Source: an uncultured Allobaculum sp. (GTDB lineage Bacteria; Bacillota_I; Bacilli_A; Erysipelotrichales; Erysipelotrichaceae). From it: DNA of 54,445 bases. The position numbers and the translations under genes were made by a program. Positions 42,854 to 52,492 of the stretch are shown piece by piece (position 1 is the stretch's first letter; every line of letters begins with the position of its first letter). The stretch covers positions 1 through 54,445 of the forward strand of contig CAJTVE010000014.1 of the NCBI GenBank assembly GCA_910579655.1. The letters are read 5' to 3'. A model generated the notes under the pieces. It worked only from the letters and a program-made list of their open reading frames with translations, ran no database searches and was not told the DNA's origin.

Positions 42854-43981
42854 ATGGCAGAACAAGTAGAAGGCGTTCTTGAAATTTTACAGGACGGTTA
42901 TGGCTTTTTACGGGGCGAAAATTATCTTTCCAGCCGCAATGATATTTTCGTTTCCGCCAACCGGATTAAATCGATGCGGCTGCGCGAAGGAGACCTGATC
43001 AGCGGCAGACTCAGCAGCCGGATTGAGGAAAACAAAGCCCGTCAGCTTGAACAGGTCGATACCGTCAATGGCAAACCGATTCTCGAGTCGCTCCACCGCA
43101 AAAACTTTGAAAAATTGACTCCAATCTATCCGACCGAAAAGCTGAAAATGGAAACAGACTCTTCCAATATGGCCGGCCGGATGATCGATCTGCTCTGTCC
43201 GATCGGTAAAGGGCAGCGCGGTCTGATTATTTCTCCTCCAAAAGCAGGAAAAACAACTCTGCTTAAATCCATTGCGCATTCCATTCAGGTCAATCATCCC
43301 GATGTCCATCTGATCATTCTTTTAATTGATGAGCGTCCTGAAGAAGTTACAGATATCAAAGACACTGTCATTGATCACAATGTTGAAGTCGTCTATTCCA
43401 CCTTTGATGAAGAGCCAGAACATCATCGCCGGGTGGCTGAAATGGCGATTGAACGAGCCAAGGCACTGGTCGAAATGGGCGGCGATGTGGTCGTTTTGTT
43501 AGATTCCATCACCCGTCTGGCCCGTACCTACAACTTACTCGTGCCAAACTCCGGAAAAATCCTTTCCGGTGGTCTGGATCCAACCTCACTCTATTACCCA
43601 AAACACTTCTTTGGCGCAGCCCGTAACATCCGTGAGGGTGGCTCGCTGACCATTCTGGCCACCGCACTGGTGGATACGGGAAGCCGCATGGATGAAGTTA
43701 TCTTCGAAGAATTCAAGGGAACTGGCAATATGGAACTTGTCCTCTCAAGAGACTTGGCCTTCCAGCGGGTTTTCCCGGCAATTGATATCTTGCGTTCAGG
43801 CACCCGTAAAGATGATCTGTTACTGACCAAAGGCGAAACCGAAGCGGCCAATATGATTCGGGCCCATGCCAAAGCTGCTGAAGAACAGGCAACGGAGGAT
43901 GTCATTAAATCCTTCAAAGTCTGTGCCAGCAACGAAGCGCTGGTCGATCTGCTCACTGAGCCGGCTGCAAATCGTTCTAAA
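42854..43981 (+). CDS. rho: Transcription termination factor Rho, short form
   Basis: A 375-aa Rho; in-frame reading stops near 43990. It begins almost directly with the cold-shock-like RNA-binding domain (VEGVLEILQDGYGFLRGENYL), so the N-terminal helix bundle (Rho_N) of most Rho proteins is missing. The ATPase core has the P-loop SPPKAGKTTLLKS, Walker B VVVLLDSITRLART, the Q-loop LVPNSGKILSGGLDP and the R-loop region KGTGNMELVLSRDLA. The start MAEQVEG has GCAGGAA before it; a TTG at 42827 is unlikely. It lies in a locus where Bacillus has no rho. Confidence 0.95.
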
Positions 43982-44080
43982 CATTCGTAAGTTTCAACAG
44001 GGCTTGAATTGGATTGAATTGTGTGAAATTCGATATTTTGCATGAAAGTACGAATGTGAATTTGAAACCGAAGCCGATCA

Positions 44081-44125
44081 AAGACCGGACAGAAAGCCAT
44101 CTATCTTTCTGTCCGGTCTTTGTCT
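44081..44125 (+). terminator. Terminator after rho
   Basis: AAGACCGGACAGAAAG and CTTTCTGTCCGGTCTT pair perfectly (16 bp) around an 8-base loop. The U-tract is modest (TGTCTGTTT). Confidence 0.85.
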
Positions 44126-44199
44126 GTTTCCAGGTTCCTGGAAAATGGTCTTGTCCAGAGCAGGCAGAAGTGAAACAATGAAAATGTCTATACATTTAG

Positions 44200-44598
44200 T
44201 GCTTCTCATGGCGGGGATGGCAGATTGATCCGAAAGGGATGGAAATTGCTCTGCTCGATCTGGAAGCCAAATACCACATACCAGTCATAGTCGTTGAAAA
44301 TGGCTATGGGGCAAAAGATGAGCTGGTCGATGGAAAGATCGAAGATGACTATCGCATTGAATATATGAAAGATCACTTACAGTCTCTAAAAAATGCTGCA
44401 GCCAAAGGCGTTGATATCCGTGGATATCTGATGTGGGCGCCGATCGATATTCTCTCGTCTCATGCCGATATGGAGAAACGGGATGGCGTCATCTATGTCA
44501 ATCGCGATAATCAGGATCTCAAAGATCTGAAGCGAATCCCCAAAAAATCGTTTGCCTGGTATCAGAAGGTGATTGCCTCCAATGGCGAAGAACTCTGA
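44200..44598 (+). pseudogene. Family 1 glycosidase (6-phospho-beta-glucosidase) C-terminal relic
   Basis: The reading frame that includes 44239-44598 encodes the C-terminal quarter of a GH1 enzyme: WRGWQIDPKGMEIALLDL, then VIVVENGYGAKDEL with the nucleophile glutamate, IEYMKDHLQSLKNAAAKGVDIRGYLMWAPID and KKSFAWYQKVI. In-frame stops (44197) and loss of everything upstream mean that the catalytic barrel is incomplete. There is no ribosome binding site. It is inserted in the otherwise conserved rho-ispH interval and points to past gain and decay of a sugar gene. Confidence 0.85.
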
Positions 44599-44620
44599 TG
44601 AAACCTGACCAAATCAGATG

Positions 44621-44672
44621 AAAACCCGCAGAAGATTTCAATGAAAGATTGAAGTGCTTCTGCGGGTTTTCG
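44621..44672. terminator. Bidirectional terminator before ispH end
   Basis: AAAACCCGCAGAAG and CTTCTGCGGGTTTT pair perfectly (14 bp). A's on the left and T's on the right let it act for the rightward relic and leftward ispH. Confidence 0.85.
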
Positions 44673-44733
44673 TCGCGAAAGCAAAAGGATTGAAATTTGT
44701 ACGAACAGTCTGAGGATCCAGTCCGAATTTGGA

Positions 44734-45603
44734 TCAGCTCTGGAAGGTTTTGATCTTTTCGATGATCTGGTCTTTAAGATAGGCGGGTGTGCTCGCACCA
44801 GAGGTAATGGCTGCTTTTTTGACACCTTCCAGCTCTTCCATTTGCAGCTGGCTTTCGGATTCGATCTGTAAGATCCGGGGAATGCCAGCCGCTTTGCCTG
44901 TCTGAGCCAGGCGGTTGGTGTTGTTGCTTTGTGGATCGCCAACGACGATCAGCAGATCAATGTTCTGATTTTGCAGATCGAGGACCGCTTTCTGGCGCAC
45001 CCGGGTGGCATTGCAAATTTCGCTGCAAAATTCGGCCTGTGGATAGCGCTGGCGAATATGTTCGAATAAGGCTTCCAGATCGAGAACGGACATGGTGGTC
45101 TGGTTGGTGACAAAAATTTTTCCTTCCAGGTTTTCTGGAAGATCCTCAATGGTTTCAATCAGATAGATGCCTTCATGGCCATAAACTGCGCCTTCAGCTT
45201 CCGGATGGCCTTTTTTTCCAATATATAAAATCGTATCCCCTTCACTCTGCCGGCGGGCGATCAGTTTCTGGGTGGCCAGAACAAAAGGGCAGGAAGCATC
45301 GACAATATGCAGACCTTTTTTCTGGGCTTTCTGGCGGACTGCATCCGAGACGCCGTGGGCAGTGAAGACTACGGTTCCCTGATGGATTTCGTCGAGCAGT
45401 TCCAGCCGGTTTTTGCCTTTGGCCTCCAGAACTTCCAGACCTTGTTTTTTTAAGGCATCGTTGACATAGGCGTTATGAACCAGCGAGCCTAAAACTGTGA
45501 CGGGTTTTGGACAGTCGGAATGCAGAGTTTCCTGTGCTTTATCAATGGCTTTTGCGACGCCCTTGCAAAAGCCCTGCACCGGGACATCAATAATTTCAAT
45601 CAT
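44734..45603 (-). CDS. ispH: 4-hydroxy-3-methylbut-2-enyl diphosphate reductase
   Basis: A 289-aa IspH, last step of the methylerythritol phosphate pathway, making isopentenyl and dimethylallyl diphosphate. The three Fe-S cysteines are in GFCKGV, ASCPFV and EICNATRVRQ; FTAHGVS, FVTNQTTMS and TSGASTPA are conserved. The usual GGxNSSNT reads GDPQSNNTNRL. The start MIEIID at 45603 has AGAGGTAAC upstream. Unlike its neighbours (trmK, cshB, nfo), it is inverted relative to the block. Confidence 0.95.
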   Translation of the reverse strand: MIEIIDVPVQGFCKGVAKAIDKAQETLHSDCPKPVTVLGSLVHNAYVNDALKKQGLEVLEAKGKNRLELLDEIHQGTVVFTAHGVSDAVRQKAQKKGLHIVDASCPFVLATQKLIARRQSEGDTILYIGKKGHPEAEGAVYGHEGIYLIETIEDLPENLEGKIFVTNQTTMSVLDLEALFEHIRQRYPQAEFCSEICNATRVRQKAVLDLQNQNIDLLIVVGDPQSNNTNRLAQTGKAAGIPRILQIESESQLQMEELEGVKKAAITSGASTPAYLKDQIIEKIKTFQS

Positions 45604-46053
45604 ATCGTTACCTCTTTTCGTTTTTCTGATCAGAATGGAGAAATTTTCTTTCCTTACGATGAATCTGACCTGAATCAGAATGGATCTGAGTTTTTGAATG
45701 GAAATCAATTCAGAAGCAATTCTGAAAATCTTGAAGCGTCACATCTTGAAGCGTCGGGGATGACAGATAAATTGAGCGGTTGATTGAGTTTGGTTAGTTT
45801 GGCGGATGGTGCTTGTTGGACTGAAATCCGTCTGATCCTTTGCTCCGCTCAGTCTTTCCTGAAATCAATCGAGGATTTTGGCGGTACAATCAAAGCTCAG
45901 GAGATCTTTTGATCTTTATGCTCTGATTGTTCTGCCTTCCCTGTGGTCCATCCGTTAACGTTTCGATCAATTTTAAGATAGATTTTTCTGTCCGGCCTAT
46001 CAATTGAACCGAAAGATTCGGTATGCCACAATAACTGAAAGAGGTGTTTTTTA
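45604..46053. other. Divergent intergenic region ispH/cshB
   Basis: 450 bases, no gene. It holds a 13-base direct repeat ATCTTGAAGCGTC (about 45729 and 45744). No complete promoter with good boxes was seen; TACAAT at 45885-45890 lacks a -35. Confidence 0.45.
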
Positions 46054-47367
46054 GTGAATCGTATTGAAGAAATGATGAATGTCGAGGGGTTTAAGACCCT
46101 GACTCCGATACAGGAAGCGGTTGTGAACCGTAAAAACAAAACGCGTGACCTCATTGGTATTTCCACGACTGGTTCAGGGAAATCGCATGCGTTTTTCATG
46201 CCGATTTTTGACATGATCGATCCAGAACTCGATAAAGTTCAGGCTGTTATTTCTGTTCCAACCCGTGAACTGGCCTGGCAGCTGTATGAACGCTCCAAAA
46301 AGCTGGCTGACCATTTTGGCGTAAGAGTCCGTCTGGTTGTCGGCGGCACGGAAAAGAAAGAAGGCGGTCTGACTCCACAGATCGTGATCGGCACGCCTGG
46401 CCGTATGAAAGACCAGTTTCTTGAAGACAAGACATTGCGGCTGGATACGGCTCAGATCATGGTGATTGATGAAGCTGATATGACCCTGGAATTCGGCTTT
46501 CTGGAAGATGTCGATGCTATTCTTTCGCATATGTCCCAAGATGTTACTGTTATGGTCTTCTCTGCAACCATTCCAGATCTGCTCCAGCCATTCCTGAAGA
46601 AATATCTGACCAGCCCGGAACTCATCCGGATTGGCAGTGATGATGAATTTGCGGCAGATATCCAGCATTATCTCGTTCCCATCAAGCACAAAACCATGTC
46701 GGAACGTGTCATTGATGTTTTAGGGGCCATCAACCCCTATGTCTGCCTGATTTTTGCCAACTCTAACCAGGAAGCGGCCCGCATTGCCAAAGATATGCGC
46801 AATGCCGGTTATGATCTGGTTGAACTGCATGGTGATCTGGAAGCGCGTGAGCGCTCCCGGGCGATCCGTCAGATCCAGTCACAGAAAAAGAGCTATATCG
46901 TAGCCAGTGATATTGCTTCGCGCGGAATTGACCTGGAAGGAATCACGCATGTCATTTCGTGTGGTTTCCCGAAAGATCTGCGTTTCTATCAGCACCGTTC
47001 GGGCCGTACGGGACGCGCTGGACGTGATGGTCTTGCGGTTGCGATCTATTCGCCAAAAGATGCCAATGCGATTGCTTCTTTGAAAAAACAGGGCATTGAA
47101 TTCAAGGAAATGGATATCAAAGGCAAAGAATTCGTTCCAATTGTTGACCGTACAAAACGTCCGAAATCCAATCAGACCATGACGGCTGAAATGGGCAAGA
47201 TCCTGCATAAATCCAAGTCCAAAGTAAAACCGAACTATAAGAAAAAACGCAATGAAGCCATGGAACGGGCACGTCATAAAGCCAAACGCGCTCTCATCCG
47301 TAAGGAAATTCAGGAACAGAAACGGGAACGCGCCAAAGCAAAACAGCGCGCCAAGAACGAACGATGA
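46054..47367 (+). CDS. cshB: DEAD-box RNA helicase, CshB/YqfR-like
   Basis: A 437-aa ATP-dependent RNA helicase. Motifs: Q-motif LTPIQEAVV, motif I STTGSGKS, Ia VPTRELAWQL, Ib GTPGRM, II IDEADM, III FSATIP, IV LIFANSNQEA, V ASDIASRGIDLEGI, VI HRSGRTGRAGRDG. The C-terminal 60 residues are strongly basic (RNEAMERARHKAKRALIRKE...), suiting RNA binding. The start is GTG 46054 with GAAAGAGGTG upstream. It overlaps nfo by 4 bases, as in the Bacillus yqfR-yqfS pair. Confidence 0.95.
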   Translation: MNRIEEMMNVEGFKTLTPIQEAVVNRKNKTRDLIGISTTGSGKSHAFFMPIFDMIDPELDKVQAVISVPTRELAWQLYERSKKLADHFGVRVRLVVGGTEKKEGGLTPQIVIGTPGRMKDQFLEDKTLRLDTAQIMVIDEADMTLEFGFLEDVDAILSHMSQDVTVMVFSATIPDLLQPFLKKYLTSPELIRIGSDDEFAADIQHYLVPIKHKTMSERVIDVLGAINPYVCLIFANSNQEAARIAKDMRNAGYDLVELHGDLEARERSRAIRQIQSQKKSYIVASDIASRGIDLEGITHVISCGFPKDLRFYQHRSGRTGRAGRDGLAVAIYSPKDANAIASLKKQGIEFKEMDIKGKEFVPIVDRTKRPKSNQTMTAEMGKILHKSKSKVKPNYKKKRNEAMERARHKAKRALIRKEIQEQKRERAKAKQRAKNER

Positions 47368-48224
47368 GATATCTTGGCTGTCACGTTGGCATGAAAGCAC
47401 CCCGGTATTTTGAGGGCTCGATTGCCGAAGCATTATCCTATGGGGCGGATGCCTGCATGATTTATACCGGTGCCCCACAGAACTCCAAACGAAAACCCAT
47501 TGAAGAGATGCATATTGAGCAGGGGATCAAACTGTATCAGGATGCGGGATGGCAGGCTTTTCAGATTGTTGTCCATGCGCCCTATATCATCAATCTGGCC
47601 AATTCCATCAAAGAAGACACCGCCTATTTCGGCCGGGACTTTCTCAAGGAAGAACTGCGCCGGACTGCTGCCATTGGGTCTCACTATCTTGTTTTACATC
47701 CTGGTTCCCATTTAAAAGCAGGTGTAGAAACCGGAGTGGAATGGATTGTCAATGGCCTTAATGACGTGCTGGATCAGGATGACAGTCAGGTCATCATCTG
47801 CCTGGAAAGCATGGCTGGCAAAGGCAGTGAAGTGGGCCAGACCTTCGAAGAACTGGCCAGAATCATCCAGGGTGTCCATCGCTCCGATCGGATTGGGGTC
47901 TGCCTGGATACTTGTCATCTGCATGATGCCGGTTATGATCTGGATGACTTTGATGCTTTGATGGATGAGTTCGATCACAAGATTGGTCTGGACAGACTGA
48001 AAGTCTTCCATATTAATGACTCCAAAAATATCAGAGGCTCCCATAAGGACCGTCATGAAAATATCGGGAAGGGCAACATTGGCTTTGAAACTCTGGCCCG
48101 TATTGTTCATGATTCCAGACTGGAAGATGTGATCAAAATTCTGGAAACACCCTATATTGAGGATCAGCCGCCTTATCAGGATGAAATCAATCGGCTGCGC
48201 GCCTGGAATCCAGAAGATCAGTAA
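47364..48224 (+). CDS. nfo: Endonuclease IV (AP endonuclease)
   Basis: A 286-aa zinc-dependent AP endonuclease acting in base excision repair. Metal ligands are visible in VVHAPYIINLAN, LVLHPGSH, ICLESMAGKG, VCLDTCHLHDAGYD, VFHINDSKNIRGSHKDRHENIGKG and ILETPY. The start overlaps the stop of cshB (ATGA), so translation is coupled. Confidence 0.97.
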   Translation: MRYLGCHVGMKAPRYFEGSIAEALSYGADACMIYTGAPQNSKRKPIEEMHIEQGIKLYQDAGWQAFQIVVHAPYIINLANSIKEDTAYFGRDFLKEELRRTAAIGSHYLVLHPGSHLKAGVETGVEWIVNGLNDVLDQDDSQVIICLESMAGKGSEVGQTFEELARIIQGVHRSDRIGVCLDTCHLHDAGYDLDDFDALMDEFDHKIGLDRLKVFHINDSKNIRGSHKDRHENIGKGNIGFETLARIVHDSRLEDVIKILETPYIEDQPPYQDEINRLRAWNPEDQ

Positions 48225-48797
48225 AAACTGCCCAAAAAGATCGTGCTGCATAGCAGGGAGCACTTAAGCTTCAGCATCCTGTTGCAGCCCGGTCTTTTTT
48301 CCTTGAAAACAGTGCCGATCCATCCACCGCTTTTATTTTGGCATGTAGCTGCAAGCCATGCTGTTTCTTTGGAGAAGAAGCGCAGCAGGAAGAGGACGTC
48401 TGTAAAGTGAGAAGAGATCTGTCAAAAGTGGATTTACAGCATCGTCCAGACAGTAAAGGCGGTCTCATCTGAATCGGAATGGAAAGAAGTCTGAAAAAAA
48501 CGAATCGAAATTCCGGTAAAAATTTGGGAATAGAATATTTTTTGACGCGATGTTTGAAAAAACATCAGCCAAAAATGAACGCTCTTTTTAAGATGGAAAA
48601 TCGAAATTTGTTTTTCACTTTGTTTGCAGCGATAGATAAAGCAGAAAATGGATCAGATTTCTGTAAGAAATAAAATTCATGCAAAAGAGGCTGCGTTGCG
48701 GCAAGGCGGCTTTCAAGGTATAATTCAAACGATGTTTCTTTGCCTGTTGAAAGTGATTCATTTCTAGCCAAAGAGTACATAAAGAAAGGAAGTTGCT
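48225..48797. other. Intergenic region before the CHAP gene
   Basis: About 570 bases. No supported gene. It contains partly self-complementary sequence followed by a T-run near 48294-48300 (a possible weak terminator of nfo) and the promoter at 48696-48724. Confidence 0.5.
48696..48724 (+). promoter_or_regulatory. Promoter of the CHAP-protein gene
   Basis: TTGCGG (48696-48701), 17-base spacer, TATAAT (48719-48724). Leader of about 68 bases to the TTG start at 48798. Confidence 0.65.
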
Positions 48798-51161
48798 TTG
48801 AAAAAATTCACAAAGAGCGCAGCGACTCTGCTTGTGACCACTCTGGTGACTCAGAACCTTCAAGGACTCACTGTTCACGCCGCTGGATTTGACCAGCTGC
48901 ATGATTCAGTGAACCTTCTGACTCTTGAATCTCTTGGAGTGAACAGTAAGCAGATCCGTACGATTAAACAGAACCTGCTCAATCAGCTGGAAGCCTATGC
49001 TGCCTTCAGCCAGGAAACTGACCTGCAGTCTCTTCGTGAGCAGGCTTTGGCCGGTCTGAGCATTTTAAGCGAATCCGCCAGTATGCTGTCCAGTCAGGAA
49101 GTCGCCTCAATTGTTTCCTGGATTGCCCAGATCCGCAGGATGGATCCAGAATTTCCGGTATTTTCGCCTGCAGATTTTCAGTCTGCTCCTCACAACTCCA
49201 ATCCCATAACCAAGATCGATTGGCCAGAAATGATCAATCGAATTGGAAATCTCGTTGAATCCAAGGCACAAGCGGACAAGGAAGAAGCTCTTCGCAAAGA
49301 AGAGGAAGAAAAAAAAGCGGCTGAAAAAGCCCGGCTTGAGCAGGAACAGGCAGCTGCAGCCCAGGCCGCAGCCCGCACCGTCGTCCGTGTTCCTGTTGTC
49401 CGCCAGGTCACCTATACAACCTACACGCCAGCACCACAGCCCGCAGCTCCCGTACAAACCCCTGTTTCCAGCGGTGAATTTGAAGAGAATTCCTTTGAAC
49501 CGATGGATGCAGCCCCAGTGCAGACGACAGATCCAGCAGGGGGTGCTGTTCAGAATTTTGAAGCTCCAGCAGCCGATCCAGTCCAGTTCAATGTAGAACC
49601 ATTAACTGTTACCACGACGGATGTCACGGTTGAGCCAGCCGTTGCCACAACAGGCTATGACTATACAGATATTCAGGTTGATCCGGTTGCCTATAGTGAA
49701 CCCGAACCGATCGCTTACACGGATATCACCCCTGAACCAACGGGTATGGCTTCAGCTGAAGTCGAAGAGATGCCGCCGGCCTATGAAGAAATGGAAAATG
49801 AGCGTCCTGAGCAAACGACAACCACCACAATAGTCGTTGAACAGGAAGTCGTCCCTGCACCCGTTGAGACGCCAGCTCCTTCCGTACAGACACCATCCAC
49901 TTCCCAGACCGATTCAGCTGGAACCTCATCCAGTACGAACTCAGCAGCAGAATCTGACTCAACAGCATCGGATTCGTCTGCTTCCTCAAATTCATCCAGT
50001 TCCTCGAACTCAAGTACAGACTCTCCGGATCCGTCGACCACCCAGCCATCGGTTTCTGTTCCGATTACCGGCGGGGTCGAAGAACTGGAAGATCAGTTTG
50101 AAGAACTGCCGGATGGCAGCGGCTCGACAGCTGATAAACCCGATCAGGCGCTGCCAGATCAAAAGGATGATCCAGCTGCCGATGAACCCAATATCGGAAG
50201 TTCACCAGATGAGTTCCCACAGCCGGGGGATTCTTTTACGCCAGTGGATACGCCAGACATAGATGTCACTTTACCAGGACTGCCCTTTGAGTCTGTGGAT
50301 GGAGAGCTGGTCTATACCGGCCCGGCTTCTCCTTCGAAAAACGATTTTATCCAGACGGACTTACCGATCTCGACGACTTATGTTACGTCTGTATCGAATA
50401 CCTCTTTGATCAGTGTGCGCAAGCTGTCCAAGAAGATCAACTATCGTCTGAAAGTTGAAAAGATGGGAACCATCAATCTGCTTCCAGATTTCAAAGACTC
50501 CAGATCCTGGAAGCTTTCCGGCTCGCCGTACAACGTTCCCTCTCTGTGGGGACAGTGTACCTGGTTTGCCTGGGGTCGTTTCTATGAACTGTATGGCTTC
50601 TCGCCACGCTTTTATGGCAATGGCTATGAATGCGTAGACCAGCTGCTTGCAGTACATGGCGATAAGTTCAAACGATCTAAAAAACCGGCGTCCGGGGCTG
50701 TGTTCTCGTCTGACTATGCCCATAACCATGTCGGGATTGTTCTGGACTACGACGAAGAAAAAGACCTGTTAACGATTCAGGAAGCCAACCTGGACGGTGT
50801 TTCCAACCCCGTCTGGGAAGATGCGATTGAAGATTATCGGACAATCCGTCTGACTTCCGCCCAGATGCGGGCTTTATATGGAGACGTGGTCTACGCCGTT
50901 CCTCGTTCGGACACGAAGTTTGTAACGACTTCTTCTTCCAGCCCGAAGAAAGAAGAGAAGCAGGAATCCGGATCCATCAGTGAAGGCCTGAAGAGTCTGA
51001 AGGCTCTTGCCAAGGAAAAGGTCAAAGAGAAAGTATTCGTGAGCTTTGATCCAGTCACTCCATCCAAAGAGGATTCTTCAACAGCAGATTCCTCTGCCAA
51101 TTCGTCGAAAAACGACTTCACAACGGGCGATGAATTTGATACATTTGAAGACTTTGATTGA
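48798..51161 (+). CDS. Secreted CHAP-domain cell-wall protein
   Basis: A 787-aa exported protein, probably a peptidoglycan amidase/endopeptidase. It begins at TTG 48798 (AAAGGAAG upstream) with a signal peptide (KKFTKSAATLLVTTLVTQNL...VHAAG, cleavage near residue 29). Next come a helical region, a charged coiled-coil stretch (KAQADKEEALRKEEEEKKAA, about 155-195), about 330 residues of Pro/Thr/Glu- and Ser-rich low complexity (a wall-spanning linker), and a CHAP domain at about 575-710. The catalytic pair is Cys near 586 (LWGQCTWFAWGRF) and His near 643 (AHNHVGIVLDYD). There is no LPxTG or repeat anchor. The low-complexity part is likely to vary between strains. Confidence 0.85.
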   Translation: MKKFTKSAATLLVTTLVTQNLQGLTVHAAGFDQLHDSVNLLTLESLGVNSKQIRTIKQNLLNQLEAYAAFSQETDLQSLREQALAGLSILSESASMLSSQEVASIVSWIAQIRRMDPEFPVFSPADFQSAPHNSNPITKIDWPEMINRIGNLVESKAQADKEEALRKEEEEKKAAEKARLEQEQAAAAQAAARTVVRVPVVRQVTYTTYTPAPQPAAPVQTPVSSGEFEENSFEPMDAAPVQTTDPAGGAVQNFEAPAADPVQFNVEPLTVTTTDVTVEPAVATTGYDYTDIQVDPVAYSEPEPIAYTDITPEPTGMASAEVEEMPPAYEEMENERPEQTTTTTIVVEQEVVPAPVETPAPSVQTPSTSQTDSAGTSSSTNSAAESDSTASDSSASSNSSSSSNSSTDSPDPSTTQPSVSVPITGGVEELEDQFEELPDGSGSTADKPDQALPDQKDDPAADEPNIGSSPDEFPQPGDSFTPVDTPDIDVTLPGLPFESVDGELVYTGPASPSKNDFIQTDLPISTTYVTSVSNTSLISVRKLSKKINYRLKVEKMGTINLLPDFKDSRSWKLSGSPYNVPSLWGQCTWFAWGRFYELYGFSPRFYGNGYECVDQLLAVHGDKFKRSKKPASGAVFSSDYAHNHVGIVLDYDEEKDLLTIQEANLDGVSNPVWEDAIEDYRTIRLTSAQMRALYGDVVYAVPRSDTKFVTTSSSSPKKEEKQESGSISEGLKSLKALAKEKVKEKVFVSFDPVTPSKEDSSTADSSANSSKNDFTTGDEFDTFEDFD

Positions 51162-51214
51162 TTTCATTCGATTCCATTTGGATGAAAGATCTGTTTCAAT
51201 TCATGAATCCAATA

Positions 51215-51260
51215 AAAAAGACCAGATCCTGAAAGACTACAGGATCTGGTCTTTTTCTTT
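51215..51260. terminator. Bidirectional terminator after the CHAP gene
   Basis: AAAAAGACCAGATCCTG and CAGGATCTGGTCTTTTT pair perfectly over 17 bp around an 8-base loop, so it serves both converging genes. Confidence 0.95.
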
Positions 51261-51278
51261 AAAGTTGATTCTTCAAAA

Positions 51279-52202
51279 TCAAAGAGCCAGTTCAATCAGC
51301 TGGACGATATAGCCGCAGATCAGCGAAGGGATCCACATCAACAGCAGAATTTTCCATAATTGCTTACGGTCTGGATCATACTGGAACAGGGCAACCAGAC
51401 CAAGACCGGCATTGGTCATCAGACCAGCAAGCAGTGAACCAAAGGTTAAGGCATGGCTTGCAAATAACTGGCACAAAACAACAGTTGCCGCACAGTTTGG
51501 GATAAAGCCAAACAGGGAAGCAAACAATGGCTGATAGACTTCACTGGTCTGTAAGAAGGCAGCCAGGTTTTCTTCGCCAATCAGCCCGGTGAGGATATTC
51601 ATCACGACCGAAAAACCAAAGATAAACAGATAAATCTTTCCAGTTCTTAAAAGAGCCGAAAGCCAGACTGGATATTGTGGGTAGCAGCAGGAACACGAAG
51701 GTGCATTCTGCATTTCCAGATTGTCTTCAATCTGTTCATCCTCCTGCTCTTCTTCATCCAGTTCCTCTTCGTCTTCAAGTTCATTGAAGCTGATGATTTT
51801 CTGGTTCCGGACAACAAAATGGTCAATGAGCCAGCCAACCGTCGCGGCCAGAACAAATTTCAGCACCAGCAGCACACCCAGGGAAGGAAGCAACCGGGGT
51901 TCGGAAATCAGAATCGGAACGGCTTCATCACTGGTGGCCAGAAAAACCGCAATCATCGTACCTAAGGTAATATTGCGGCTGACATAGAGCATGGCAGCCA
52001 GAATGGAAAATCCGCACTGCGGAATCAGTCCTAAAGCTGCGCCAAACAAAGGCCCATATTTCTGAAGATTCCAGAAAAAGGAGTCGTTGTTATCTGTTTT
52101 GCGCTGAAAAGAATCCAGAAACAGATACACCACATACAGGATGGGCAGCATCAGCCAGGTATCTTTCAGAGCATCAAGTAAACTTTCTAATATCAATTCC
52201 AT
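51279..52202 (-). CDS. ArsP_2-type 10-TM putative heavy-metal exporter
   Basis: A 307-aa membrane protein resembling the putative manganese transporter/ArsP_2 (DUF2899) family. Two homologous halves each have the motif PxCxxxxx: ALGLIPQCGFSILAAMLYVS and LFGFIPNCAATVVLCQLF. Between them is a strongly acidic cytoplasmic loop (NELEDEEELDEEEQEDEQIEDN is within about residues 140-160; only part quoted is DEEELDEEEQEDEQIED) followed by a cysteine cluster SCSCCYP that could bind metal. The start is ATG 52202 with a weak ribosome binding site. Substrate unknown. Confidence 0.75.
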   Translation of the reverse strand: MELILESLLDALKDTWLMLPILYVVYLFLDSFQRKTDNNDSFFWNLQKYGPLFGAALGLIPQCGFSILAAMLYVSRNITLGTMIAVFLATSDEAVPILISEPRLLPSLGVLLVLKFVLAATVGWLIDHFVVRNQKIISFNELEDEEELDEEEQEDEQIEDNLEMQNAPSCSCCYPQYPVWLSALLRTGKIYLFIFGFSVVMNILTGLIGEENLAAFLQTSEVYQPLFASLFGFIPNCAATVVLCQLFASHALTFGSLLAGLMTNAGLGLVALFQYDPDRKQLWKILLLMWIPSLICGYIVQLIELAL

Positions 52203-52492
52203 GATTTCTGTTATAACACGAATCTCTCATCTTTTTGGTTTCAAGCTCATCTAACCATCTTTTCGAGTCTTTCTTCATTTCTATCTTTCCGGTCGTTTCT
52301 GTTATTTTCTTCGCAAACCAGCCAGAGCCATGGGCGAAGGCCAGTTCTTCTTCCTGTATGTGTTGGCGGGCTGAGGACTGACCATAATCAGATTCAGACG
52401 CCATATATTTGAAAATCAGATGTGATCTCAAATTCTGTGAAATTCTGTATACCTTTAACATCCGTTTTAGGCTTATCTTCTATTCTTCAGAT

